A DNA stretch of 64,000 nucleotides from Daphnia pulex (lineage: Eukaryota > Arthropoda > Branchiopoda > Diplostraca > Daphniidae): NCBI RefSeq assembly GCF_021134715.1, contig NC_060026.1, positions 13,259,001-13,323,000 on the forward strand, in the 5' to 3' direction. The notes under the pieces are model-generated. The model ran no database searches, was not told where the DNA came from, and saw only the letters and a list, made by a program, of their open reading frames with translations. The position numbers were made by a program, and so were the translations under genes. Numbering within the stretch: position 1 is the stretch's first letter; each line of letters opens with the position of its first letter. Shown one piece after another: positions 38,117-50,500 of the stretch.

Positions 38117-40832
38117 AGGCCTTTCAGAGGTTGCCAATCACTTTTTTCGTACATGGTACACCTTTTCTACTATACAGCAGGTGTTGAAGAATGATTTTTC
38201 ATTGTTGTTTTTTGCCTAGTAATAAGTGTCTGTAGTTCTTTTTTTTTTTCTTTCTTTCGTTTCTACCCAAGTGACACGTTCAAACGTTGATCCCGCAGAT
38301 ATACCGTCAAATATCCCTGTGGCGCCTTTATCTTTACTATGTAGCAAAACAACCTTTTCACGATCCACCTTCAATTTTTTTTTTCCTTGTTGTCCATTTT
38401 TCCGTCTTCGTATTGTGCCAACTTATTGCATCCTCTCCTCTACACTGCCTTACCCCCTATTTTTTCCCCACTTCCCGTTGTAGTGTTTTACGAAATTTCC
38501 CCTCCCATTTCCTGTTGAACGATTATTTATTCTAGATTCCTTTTGTTTCCTTTTTTTTTTGTTCCACCAAAGGCCCGACATGCGACACACACAAGTGACC
38601 TTCAATGTTGTCTTCAACCCACCTCTTCACACTGTTTTTATTTTGAATCTTGAAACAGTTATATTTGTCTTGGGCATCCCCCCATCACTACCTAAATGGA
38701 ATGCATGGTGCATATGTAATTACGCAGAAAATAACAGGACGTAGGAGGAGAGAGATAAAGGGACTGTGAAAGATTTAGATGGAAGGAAAACGTGACGTTA
38801 CGCCGGGAGTTTTTGTTTCAGATGAGTTGTTGAGCCCTCCCTTTGATGCGACAGTTGCGTCATTTACATTCCTGATTCGCCTACGCATGTGTGTATGTGA
38901 GTGCTGTGTGAAGGAGCTTGGCCATTTGTTGGTTTGAAAAGAAATGGGAAAAAGAAAGTAGAGCACCGATTTAATAATATAGTCATTGGGAGGGGACACA
39001 ACGAAGAAGTTAGGGATGGGCAGTAATACAAAATGGATGCTAAAAAAAGTTACAACGACAAGACGAAAAAAAAAATTGTGCCTTCTTTGTATTTGCGTAT
39101 TGAATTGCCTTGAATTGTTTATTACTTTATTCTTCCTTTCCACTATTGATTTTTGTTGTGTCCGTCGAAAGGGAAATCGAGCTTTTTTTTTTGTTTCCGT
39201 GCTTATAATAATTCGGGCTGATTGGGCAATTCAATCACACACGTTTCAATCTAACCCCCCGCCACTTGTTTTTTAAATTACATTCGGTGGGGTTTATTCC
39301 TTGGAAAACAATTCAACAAAAACATTTGATGGGACAGCCCCTCATTGCCTTTATTACGACGCTGGTCGCGCTATGAAGCTGTTTTTTTAAACTAACCTTT
39401 TTTAAATCGTTCAACCTGAGTTGGTGGCAAACAAAAGAGACTAGAACGGAAACAATTGCTTTTTCCTCAATCCCAAATCTTAAAACAAAACAACAAAAAA
39501 ACCACACAAAAAAAAGAAACGCCTCTTGATCCCTTTTCCCCCCCAAAGCCATGATTTGTATCCTCATCTTCTATAGATAAAAATCTTGAAAAACAACAAT
39601 TTTCACGTGCAACACACTTAAAGATGTGAGTGTACAGAATGAATTGAATTGCTCTCGTGTGTTTGTGTAATATAACTTTTGATTTCTAAATTTCAAATTG
39701 ATTGCCTTGCTCACGTGTTTTTATTTTTCCCGGAAAGTTCTAATTTATATGTTAATTATTTATTAATTCTTATTTTTTGTACTAAAAAAAAGACGATGGT
39801 TTGAATGAAAGATTTTCCTCATTAACGAAAGAGAATTAACGAAAGAGAAATTTGAAAAAAAAAACTAACGTAATGCTAACCACTAGCGCTAGATGGTGTG
39901 GCGGTTATCGAAAGAGGGCAGTTAAAACTTAAAAGGCCCGAGTGAGACAGCCACATGGTGTGAGTCGGCTAGGCTGCCGTATTTGACGACCGGCAAATTA
40001 ATAATTCGCATGGATTTTGTCTTCATTTAGGGTAAGCTTGTTTTCCAGATCTTTCGTGACGTTGTGACGCATTTTGTGCAATTGATCCTGGTAGAGGAAA
40101 GTGCAGTGTAAGATATTTTAAGACGCAAATATGTGAGTGAGGGTTTCGAGTCCCAACGTGGTCTGCACATCGGCCATTACACCTTCTGAGGAAACCACGT
40201 GATTCACGTGACTCACGTATGAGACGAAGGGAAAATATCGTCTCGCCGAGAAATTGAATTGATGCCGTTCATGGCCGTTTGTTTGCCTTCAGATTTGTTT
40301 ATCGCCGCGTTGAGTCACTGATATTGAAATTTACCAATTTTGGTGTCGAGAGATTCAGCAGCAGCAGCTGTACTTGACGTCGAGAAATGACATTCGACCA
40401 GCAGACAGTATTACTGGGAAATCACGAAAACGTCATGGTAGTAGTAGTTTATTCTTTAAATTAGTATTATTACCACCAACTCGGAAAAGATTTTCTTTTA
40501 AATGATTCCATTAGCCTGTTAGCAGTCCCTTATCCTTTTATTATTTCTTTCTTTACAACTTGGCGTGTGCCAGCCATTAGCTGTTGAAGCTCGGTAGGGG
40601 GGGGGGGGGTGGAGAACCGAATGTTACGAGTGCCATCGACATCGTAGTGCACTTAATCGATGAGCTCTTACATCTCTACCGAGCCATGCAATGCGGGTAT
40701 TTGACATTTTCTGGTTCATTTAAAGCCCCTTTAAAAAAAACGGCAACCTTCGATTTCAACATAATTGATTAGATTTGAAATTCCGCCACTGTGAAGTGAT
40801 TGCATGCGAGAGAGAAGAAAGTTTTTCACAAA
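38117..40832. other. ROCK 3' UTR and LARP4 upstream region
   Basis: AT-rich, with long T and A runs and no supported coding exon. The left part is probably the ROCK 3' untranslated region. The right part (about 39.9-40.2 kb) could hold an untranslated first exon and promoter of the LARP4 gene. A G13 run lies at 40597-40609. Confidence 0.5.
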
Positions 40833-40934
40833 ATGGCAAAACAAGTCTTTAGAAAAGTGCAGTTGATGAACTCTTCTGGAGCAGGAAATGAGATTGTGGC
40901 ACCATGGGAATATGAAGGAAGAAACTGGGAGATG
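40833..40934 (+). other. LARP4: Alternative first coding exon of LARP4 (upstream)
   Basis: From an ATG in good context (CACAAAATGG) 34 codons run to a GATG|GTAGGA donor. The exon ends in phase 0, the entry phase of the shared LARP4 exon at 42295. An in-frame TGA lies 12 codons upstream of the ATG. The peptide begins MAKQVFRKVQLMNSSG. Read without splicing it stops after four more codons. This is an alternative to the 41363 first exon. Confidence 0.42.
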
Positions 40935-41362
40935 GTAGGAGTAGCCTAGCTTTAACGTGACGTGTGCCTGCGTGAACCATCCACGTACGGCGCGGATGGG
41001 TCTGCGCAGTCGATTGCTGGAGATGTTGTACTGCTGGGCAGACGGAGGCGACAGTTGGCCAGCTTTAGCCGACGAGAGGAGAGGGGTGTTACATCCGCCA
41101 GCAACAGCTCTCTCTTTTTTTATAATCTCGTTTTTCATTTTCCCGGAGAACAATCGTCTAAAAGTTGGGGTCACCTTCTTGCGGCCTACATCCGAATGTT
41201 GATCTAGTTTTGTGTCGGCCATCGCTCCCTATTCCAAACGATGGCCTTAACGTGAAAGCCCCCAAAGAGAGGCAACAGGTTGCTTTTTGGAACGATTGTT
41301 TTTCTTTTTCGACGGCAACACGTGCGGTTCTTTTTCGCGATCTTTTTTGCGACGTTTAAACC

Positions 41363-44300
41363 ATGCCGCGTGAGCTGGATCGTGTAAGTGGCGGAGTGGC
41401 TCGGCAAAATAAGCGGCCGCCACTGATCAAGACCGCCGGATGCTGTTTAATGCTCGATCCTCACTACAGCAGCAGCAACATGTATTTGGGGGATGAGGGC
41501 ACTTATGTCTGTAAAGCATTCAGTCCTCGATCTTACGTCATTCAAAAGGTGTGTGCAATTGTTAAAATTCAAACAAATATTTCAACTGTGTTTGCCACAC
41601 CCTTTTGTGTCTTATTGTTTGTCTCTTAATTGCTCTCGGGATTTTTCTATCTGCGATGTGGGCAAGAAGATCCCGTTGCGGGGGTGTTGTGTGAAAGAAG
41701 AGAGAAAAGGCCGATCAATACACGTCGTTGCCGGAGTGGAAGCTTTTGGGTGGGCGGATACGTTCGATCGAGAGAGGGTGTGCAACAGGAATTCCCCATT
41801 TTGTTTTATTCTCCATTTCTTTTTTTTTCTCCGTTTATATTTTTTCTGGCGCCTTCCAAGACTCCGGATGGATGAATGGATGGAAAGGGGGGGGGGGGCA
41901 GTAGCGGCCGAGCAGAAGGCTAGCTTAAGGGAGATAGGCATTGAAGCTCTCTGACGTCAGCAGAGACCCACGTCATTCCTGCGATACCATTGATCGGTCA
42001 CATCCCTTCATTTTCTATTTTTTTTTTAAATCCTTTTTTTCAATGACATTTTCTCTGTATTGTTTAAACTGTTGTTGGGTTAGATCTTGACAACGGTATG
42101 TGTGCATGCATCTATTATTTGTATGATTGCCCATGGGGTATTATTTAATGATTGATGGACCAATCTCCGAACGAGAGTGGGTAGACTCGAATCGATCACC
42201 AAACTCGGGAGCAAGTTGTGTGTACGTGTCCAGCTGCATAGTGGATGATGATTTTTTAATGTTTTCATCATATTCTGAAATTGTTTCGGTTTAGGTTGGA
42301 CCATCTTCGACATCACCTCCGCCACCTTTGACCGCAGCGGTAGCTTCTCTCAATCCAGAAGCGGTCGTTTTTGAAAGCCACAGTTTGACTAGACAAATAA
42401 TTGACACGACGGACAGTATTGTCATTGACCACCAGACAGCAGTGACCCGTTCCTCGGCAAAAGGTTATTTCCCGTTATCCAGTTTTTTTTCTTTTTTCTT
42501 TCTAGTTGTTGTCGGTTTTCATGGGGGGAAAAAGAAAAATAAGAAGAATACGCAATGAGACTAAAAAAGGAATCGTTCGACTGGAACAGTGGCGGTGAGA
42601 TCCCTCTAGCGTGAAGGTTTTCACCTGGTTGCTCTTGACTTGAATTTATTTTCCTGCCCTTTGAATCGTCTTCGAAAACAACGCAAACTCCAGAATAAAA
42701 CAACGAACAAAAATTTCCATTTTTCATAATTCAAATATTTTCAGAGCTCTGTTATTTATCGAGCTTTTAAACACACAAAAACCCAAGTTAACATCTAGTC
42801 TCGGATCGATTTTCCAAAGTCACGCGGTTCACATGGCTAAGTATCGATAGTTTGTAGTTATCGATGAAGACGAGTACTATCGAGCGATTTTCAACGGCCA
42901 TTTTCTTTCCAACCATTTTCCCTTCCCCCGGCCTCTCGTGTAGCCTCCCCGTGTAGCCTGGCTTTTTCGAGAAGCTAACGAAAAAGAGGCGAAGGAGGAG
43001 AGCCCAAATTTTAGCCGGTACTTTTTTTTTGAAACTCGGTCTCCGAAGATTCAAAGGTATTATTAGACAATTTGTTACGGGTTAAGAAGTTTCCATAATT
43101 TTTATTATATCACTCGACTATTCGGGCTAGTTAAAGAAAAAAAATTGGTTATAAATGTGCCTGACCACGATCTAACACACTGCAAAAACGAGACAAAACG
43201 AACAAAAATACTCGTTGTGAATATTGGTTAACTTGACTAACTATTGCTTTTTGAGAGTCTGTACACTATTTTGTGTTTTGACAGAAATTTTGGTTTAAAG
43301 TTAGTTGTAACATCAATTTGTGTTACCTAATTTTGCAACGAGGGCTCCGGCCATTCGTTCCACTTAATTTCAGCAACGTTGGTTACTTATTTATGGTTAA
43401 TTTTGTATGATTTGATCATTTTTTGTTGTTTTATATTGTTTTTCATGAAATTCTGACAAGTTTGTTTGGTTTATTCACAGAAAATACATTGGTGAATGGG
43501 GAAGCAGTCATGCCTGCACCAGTGGCTCTCTCCGTGGAACCTTTGCCTGCTATAGACTCATCATCAGACATGCTGAGGTAACTTTGTTCCTTAAACATTT
43601 CTTTGTTGTTGTTGTCTAGTTGATTACCTTCAAGGTTCTTTATGTTACCTGTTATGCTGTCAAATTGGCTGTGCAGGCGTCAAAGAGAACCGATATCACA
43701 TTCCAGCCATTGATTAATATGACATTTGGCATAGCGGGACTTTCATAGGTCCTTATTGGCTTGGTGTTTTTAAACAGTAGCACAGTGTTTTTGCTTCTTC
43801 AATCTTTCTTTTGTGTTTGTTTGACTTGAGTTTCTAATTTTTCTGTTTCATTCACAGCCCCAGCCCAGTGACTGTGTCTCTCGTTCAAGACACCACCAAG
43901 ACAATGATGAATGGTGATCAGCTGCAGTCCAAAGAGGGGGAGAGTGGTTCGGTCCTGAATGAATCAGTAGTGGCTATGAGTGAGAATGTGAACAATACTT
44001 CTGCGACATCTCCTGGTGGAGAGGTTCCAGTTGACAGGCTTAAGCATGCTTTGGCTGCCCAACTGGAGTATTATTTTTCTAGGGAAAACTTGGCTAATGA
44101 TGCTTATCTGGTATCTCAAATGGATGGGGACCAATATGTTCCCATCTGGACTGTGGCTAATTTCAATCAGATCAAGAAATTGACAACCGATATTAAGCTC
44201 ATCACTGAGGTGTTAAAGGAATCACCAAATGTCCAGGCAAGTTATCAATATTTAAGATTGTGGGTCTGTCTTATCACCCGTTGGCTAATCTTCTCTGTAT

Positions 44301-47300
44301 GATAATAGGTTGATGATGAAGAGATGCGCGTGCGACCTAGCCACAAGCGTTGTATCGTGATTCTACGAGAAATCGATGGTTCCACGCCGGTCGACGAAGT
44401 CCGTGCGATATTCGCCGACGAGTCTCTGCCAAAGATACTATCTTGCGAGTTTGCTCACAATAATGTTTGGTACATCACGTTTGAGTCGGACGACGACGCC
44501 CAGCGAGCATACCACTACGTTCGAGATAACGTCAAAGAATACAAGGTACGACTTGATTAGCTAATGGTTTAACTGAGTCACACAGGGCTTCATTGGTTTT
44601 TTGTTGCTGATGCCAAACACTCATTCGATTAGACTCTTAAGATCAATAAAATTCCATCTTTGACGTTTCCCTTTGTTCTTGTATTTGCAGGGGCATCCAA
44701 TCAATGCACGCATCAAGGCCAAACCCGCGATGAATCGGTTCTTTAGCTTGCCCGGTGCAGTAAACAATGGAATGCCTGGCGTGCCTCCTGGCATGGGAAT
44801 CGTCCCGCCGTCAGCCGTTCCTCTCCCCGTCCCCGTGATCCTGGCCACTGCTACGGGAGCTCCTTTACCGGTGGCTGTCGCACCAGTGCCTACCAACGCT
44901 GTCCCTTTGGTGGCCGCAACCGGTGCGGCTCCGTCGCTCAAGAACGGATATCCAAATGTCACCGCCGTGGCAAGTGGGACTCCGCCACCGCACGAAGGTG
45001 CGGTCGCTGTTGTCAATCCTTCAACAAACCAACAGCAACAGCAGCAGCAGCCCCACATGCAGCCACATCATCAGCCGCAGCCAAGATTTCTTTATGCAGC
45101 ACCCCCCGCTCCTGGATCGCCGTATGGGGCACAACCTCAGCTTCAGTTGTACGCTTTCCACCATCCCAGTTCGTTTTACACGCCAACTGTCCTACAGGTA
45201 AAAGTCACATCATTTTTCTTGTCATCTTTCGGTTTTTATTCATCATTTTGTTGCATTGTAGGCGTGGCCTTCTCCTAATGCCGGTGGTTCGTCGCTGTTT
45301 GATTTGGCACCGGTATTCGCCATGAATGGCCTGTCTCCCCAGGCGACGTTTAAACCATCGCCCAACCCGCGCTACCCGGGTAGTATGGGCGGTCGAGGTC
45401 GAGGGGCTCACCGTCGAAACCCATCGACTCATTCGAATGCGAACAACCACAGCGAAACGGGAGCTTCGGCACATTCGCCCGCATTTAGCCATCAGCAGCA
45501 AGCAGGCAGCGGCTCGGTTGCTCCGGCTGGCGGTCCTGCAACGGCTGCCAGCAACAACAGCAACAGTGCGAATGGCGTTTCACTGAGTAATGGGCCATCT
45601 GCTGCGCCCCTTCCGTCCAAGAACAGCAGCTCTCCTCAGGCAGGGACGACGAGTGTGTCAACGTCCTCGACGTCGACGACTACCAACACTGGCGGAAGCA
45701 GTGGACGTGATAGCAAGGAAGCGAGCACTAGTCATCTTCCGCTTCAGAAGCAGGCGACTGATGGCGCTCCTGCAGCTGTCGGAGCAGGGTACGGCCCTGC
45801 TTCCGGCGAAGAAAGGCGACATCATCACGAAGCCAACAACGAAAGAAACTTTGGTCAGTCAAACTTTGCCGCTGGTTATTAAACAAAGGAGAAATGTTTT
45901 CATTCATTTCTATTGATAAATTTTGTAGGAGGAGACCGCAGTGAGAGGCAACCGTATGGGTTTGGTGGAAGAGGTCGCGGTCGGCCCAGAGGTATGAATG
46001 TACACCAACAACATTTGATCTAAAAAATACCTAATTTTTCGTGTGAATTGCAGGTGATAGAGGGAGTAGAGGTGGATACTCTTCCTATTATCGAGGCGCA
46101 TCGAACGGTTCATACCGTGGCGGTGGGGGAGGTGGAAATGGCGGGGATCGTGAACGACACGATCGCGATTCACGTCACGGGAGCTTTGGTTCCTCTGTCG
46201 GTAGCGGTGGAGGAAGTTACCAATCCCGTGTAAACGGACCTCATCAGCATCATCATCACCATCATGGCAATGGTAACAGCAGTACGACAAGCCCGGCTCC
46301 CGATTTTGATCTTCAGGCAGTCTCTTCGTTTCCACCTTTACCCGGACTGGAAGCTGGAGTTGCCACTGGAGCCGCTCTTGCTGCCTCAAACAACTCTGCC
46401 GGTAAGTTATTTGGTTTCGTTTTTGCTTTCTTTCTCAGAAATCATCTTTTGACATTTGATACTGATATCTGTGGGTGTCTCGTAGGTGGCAGTGTAGTGA
46501 ACTCCGACGCACCACCTAAAGTGGAGGAGAACAGTACACCGGAATGCGTAACTCTTGTAGGAGGAGGAGGTGGTGGAGGACACGGCGGCGGAGCAAGTGG
46601 AGCTTGGGGCGAAAGTAAATTGTCGGATGTAGTGAAGGGAGTGGCCAAGCCGAAAAGTGGCTCAAATAACGGGCATGGTCCAAAACACCTATTAAATGGC
46701 CCCGCTTTGATTCCGAGCGGTGGGAATAGCAGCAGTGCAGCTGCAGCAGCCAGTAATTCTGCAGCTTCCGTGGTGACGCAATCGGGGGCACCAATGGCGG
46801 GCACTACCAAGGCAACTTCAGTCGAGAGCCAGCCAACTCCATTGCCTAACGGTGATCTCGCACAGTCCACTCTTGCCCTCACGCCACCTACGTCACCGGG
46901 GAAAAAGGAAAAGCCATTTTCGGGCTCAACTGTCCAACAAGCCAATACTTCGAAGCCGGCCAAAGCGCAAACTCAACAACAGCTCACACACCATCAGCAA
47001 CAACTAAAACAACATCCAACAACTGGAGTGCCTTCCGGTACATCTGAAATGACACCAGTTAAAGCAGCTGTCGCCCCCGTTCCTCCACCCGGTGTTTCTT
47101 ACGCCAAGATGGCTGAACAGAACAAGGATCGATTGGAACAAATGGCTCGCGAAGTCAAGGAGCGTGAGCTGGAGCAGGAACGTGAAAGGAGGAGGGTTGC
47201 CCAAACGAGTAAATTGATTAATTCATTTTGCCCTCTTTTTTTGTTGTTTTGTTTTGTTATTGATTACTTTTATCTGATTGCTTTCTTGCTTTGGTTTCCT

Positions 47301-47545
47301 TAGAATTGGCAGCTAATCAGGGTAAAACGGGCTCGCGGCCGGGTTTGCCAGGTCAAACACCCGGCGCTACAGCCCCGTCAACAAACTCTTCTAGCCAGGG
47401 ACCAGCAACTGTCCAGCAGCAGCAACACCAGCACCAACATCAATATCGCAACGACAGGCGTAAAGATAAGCAGGCTCACCACGTCAATAATATGGGCAGC
47501 GACATTGAGGTTGGTGGTTCACGTGACCGCTCCAAGTCTCCTTGA
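41363..47545 (+). CDS. LARP4: La-related protein, LARP4 family
   Basis: Binds mRNA poly(A) tails and poly(A)-binding protein and stabilises mRNA in the cytoplasm. Exons: 41363-41548, 42295-42463, 43481-43577, 43858-44236, 44309-44545, 44691-45197, 45262-45853, 45929-45991, 46054-46401, 46486-47208, 47304-47545. All phases agree; 1,180 residues. An in-frame TAA directly precedes the first ATG. A PAM2-like motif, LNPEAVVF, lies at about residues 80-87. The La motif ([20 protein letters not shown], then [17 protein letters not shown]) is at about 208-277, followed by an RRM ([10 protein letters not shown], then [20 protein letters not shown]). The C-terminal half is Gly/Arg, Gln and Ser rich, with FPPLPG. 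The intron after 44236 has a GC donor. Insects usually carry one gene of this family (fly larp4B). Confidence 0.95.
42842..42849 (+). promoter_or_regulatory. DRE-type element TATCGATA in a LARP4 intron
   Basis: A perfect TATCGATA palindrome is followed within 20 bases by TTATCGATG. DRE elements mark many arthropod housekeeping promoters. It sits in the intron before the 43481 exon, so it could drive a transcript using the in-frame ATG in that exon and lacking the PAM2-like motif. Confidence 0.3.
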
Positions 47546-50500
47546 AAAGGTTAATTAATATGCGACGGCGAAGAAAAGAGTGTGAAGGGAATAATTGGGT
47601 CGGACTTTTGTTACAATTTCGAAAATGCATCTGCCTACACACAACAACTTGTATTTTTGCCACCAACCGCCCTCCATCTCTACCGTTCTCTCTCTCTCTC
47701 TCTGTGTGTATGTCTGGTGTGTCGTGGGCGAAAAGAAAGAGATGGAAGAAAGGAGGAGGCAAACAAAACAGTTTGGTTGAACCCCAATGTGTGTCGGTGC
47801 TTGTTTCACCATCGTAGAAAATGAGAACACTCTCGGGACAGTGGACGAATTTATCCGGTAGATCCATTTAGGACTTCAAAAATTTCTTTTCTTCATTTTG
47901 ATCGTCATTCTTTGCATTAGGAATCATGATTTATCACACTGATTTATCATTATTTAGGAAAAAAAACGAACCGTTTCAATCGCTCGATTAATCCCTTCTC
48001 CGCTACCACCAACACCACCGTCAACAACAACCATATCTTCACGCGTGTAGGGAGAGCTCTTTTCTTCTCATGGGGAATAGGGAATTGAATCGTTCAATTG
48101 GTTGCTCATCTCGCCAACGGGGGTCGAACTTGTTGCAAGATTCTTCTTCCCCCCCCCCCCCCTTTCACATACACATTTACGCCACACGGTTATATCATGT
48201 TTTCTGACCTTTGTGTAATTTTTGTTTCAAATTTCTCCTTTTGCTGCCCCATTCTTTGACTTGGACCTTGTTGGGAAAATTTTTTTGTTTCTGAAAAAAA
48301 AACTAGCGCATCGTGTGGTGTAGTTTTGGGTAAAGTTGTGAATGTTTATAAAAAAAAAGTCAACGCCAAAAATTGGCAAGAAGAATGGGGGAAAACGTAA
48401 CAAACAGAAAAGAAAAAATTATCTGTATTTGGAAATAGAGAAAGACGTGTAGTGCAATGGATTTTGCCAGCGTTTTGGGGAGGGAGGGAAAGTCCCGGGA
48501 TAGGCGAAGAAGAAAGTAATTGGGGTTTTTTTTCCTTTTTTTAGTCTTTTGTTGATGCTTCAAAAAAATGTAGGCTAGGGACGAAAAATGTTGACAGAAA
48601 TGAGACGAATTAATTGAAGGAAGAAAAAATACTAGACACACGTTTATAGTCGATTTTGATTCTCTTACGAAAACAAAAACTTTTTTTTTTTAGTCTTTTG
48701 TCGTAGGTGTTGGATAAATAACGTTCTCTTCATTTCTGGCCCCTTCGCTGGCTAATTCATTTTGTCCTCATCAAATGATAATTCTGTCTTTCGATTTTTG
48801 TTTATTGGTATATGCGCCGCCGCCACCTACTCTCCTCTCGATTCCCCCGCCTTTATTTTTCAGTGAAGGAACTTGGAAAAAAAAAGGTTTCGGTAGTGAC
48901 TAGAATCTAGGGAATGAAGAAGGGTGCTAATGTTGTTTTTCTCCTCTTCATTGTCTGGTTTACACAGCGCTACGCCATCAGTTCATCATTTTTTTCTTTG
49001 ATTCCCCACCTCACCCTCAACACATCTCCTTATCCCTCCAACTATGGCTTTTCGTGTTTCATTTTCCGAATTTATTGGAGGTGAAATGATTTTTTTTTTC
49101 CAACGACACCACCCGAAACAGTTCGTTTCCCCCGATTCTAAAAAAAAAAAAGTTAATAAAAAAACAATTTTTTCTTGTCCCGTGTATCGTTCAATGAATT
49201 GAACACACGCAAAAAAATTGTCCACCGCTTCATTTTTTGCTCCTAGAAAACCTCCACCAGCCTATCAAAAAAAAATTTAAATAGTGTGTTCCAGTCAACG
49301 AGTACGAGGAATTAATTTTTTTTTTTAACGGGGTTGTGTCCATTAGCTGTCCACTTTTTTTATTATTATTATTAATTAATTAATTAATTTTGTGTATCGT
49401 CTGGCCGAATGTTTACATCCTTTGATTTTCTTTTGCTCTGGCTCGTCATCATCATCCCTCAATTTTGATGTGTGCGTGTGTGATTTATCTCTCGCAAAAT
49501 GGATTGTGCCTTACTGCCTTTTCTGGTTTTTTCTCTTTATTATTATTTTTTCCCTCCCACTTTTCCCATCCGTCTGTTTCTGTTTTTCCTCCCTTCTATA
49601 ATTAATTACCACATCAGTCTTTTTGCCCGTGTCGTGTTGTGTTTCGCTCTCGGTCGTTCTTATATCACTTTAATCCCCTCCCCCTCTTTCCTGTATTATT
49701 ATTCGGACATTCGTCTCTTGTTGTTTTGCGAATTGATGCTAATTAAGTGTTCTTACGTCAAAAGAATTTTGGGTGGGGTTCTATTCTAAATCTTAAAAGA
49801 AATGTGTTAGGGGAGGGATAACAATTGAAAGAATCGACGCGCTGGAATTTATACTCCCACGCAACAATTTCTTTTTTTTTTTCTTTTTTGGCTTTCGTCA
49901 TTTTTTTTCACGAGGAAACACACACATTCACGCAGTCTCCTATTACTATTTACTTGTCTCTACCCCCTCCTGTTTTTTTTTTCTTTCTTCTCTTATGGAT
50001 CAATAGGTTTGTGGAAAAGGAGGTGGAATCGAGAAAACGATTTGAACAATTTGTTTTCTCGAGTTTCAACTCGGGAAAAGACGTTAGAGAAAAAAGCAGA
50101 AACAGCCAATCATTCAACTTTTTCTTGAGATTTCCAATTTGTTTTTCTTTTTTCGATTAAAAATCCCAAAAATAAAAATTTGAAGAAAGAAAAAGTAAAA
50201 AAAAAAAACATCAATTGCAGGGGAAAGATTCTAATGATACGATTCTATATGCTTTTTTCGTCTTTTTTACTATTACTACCCTATTACTATCATTGATAAG
50301 ATTCATCTTGATTACAAAGCAAAGAAGCCTGTGTTTGTTGTAAAAGTGTGTGTAAATATTGTAGCCTGATGAAAGAGCTGTCCAACGGAGATTTGTTAGT
50401 GTACGACTCTTTGTTTTTTATTATTATTATTTTTCCTCACTCTCATTTCTCTGCAAAAAAAACAACATCAAAGAAAAGCCAACTAAAAAAAATGATGGAT

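Noticed and set aside
40731..41222. Long minus-strand open frame of about 163 codons
   Set aside because: It overlaps the LARP4 first-exon region on the other strand, has no recognised domain and no splice partners.
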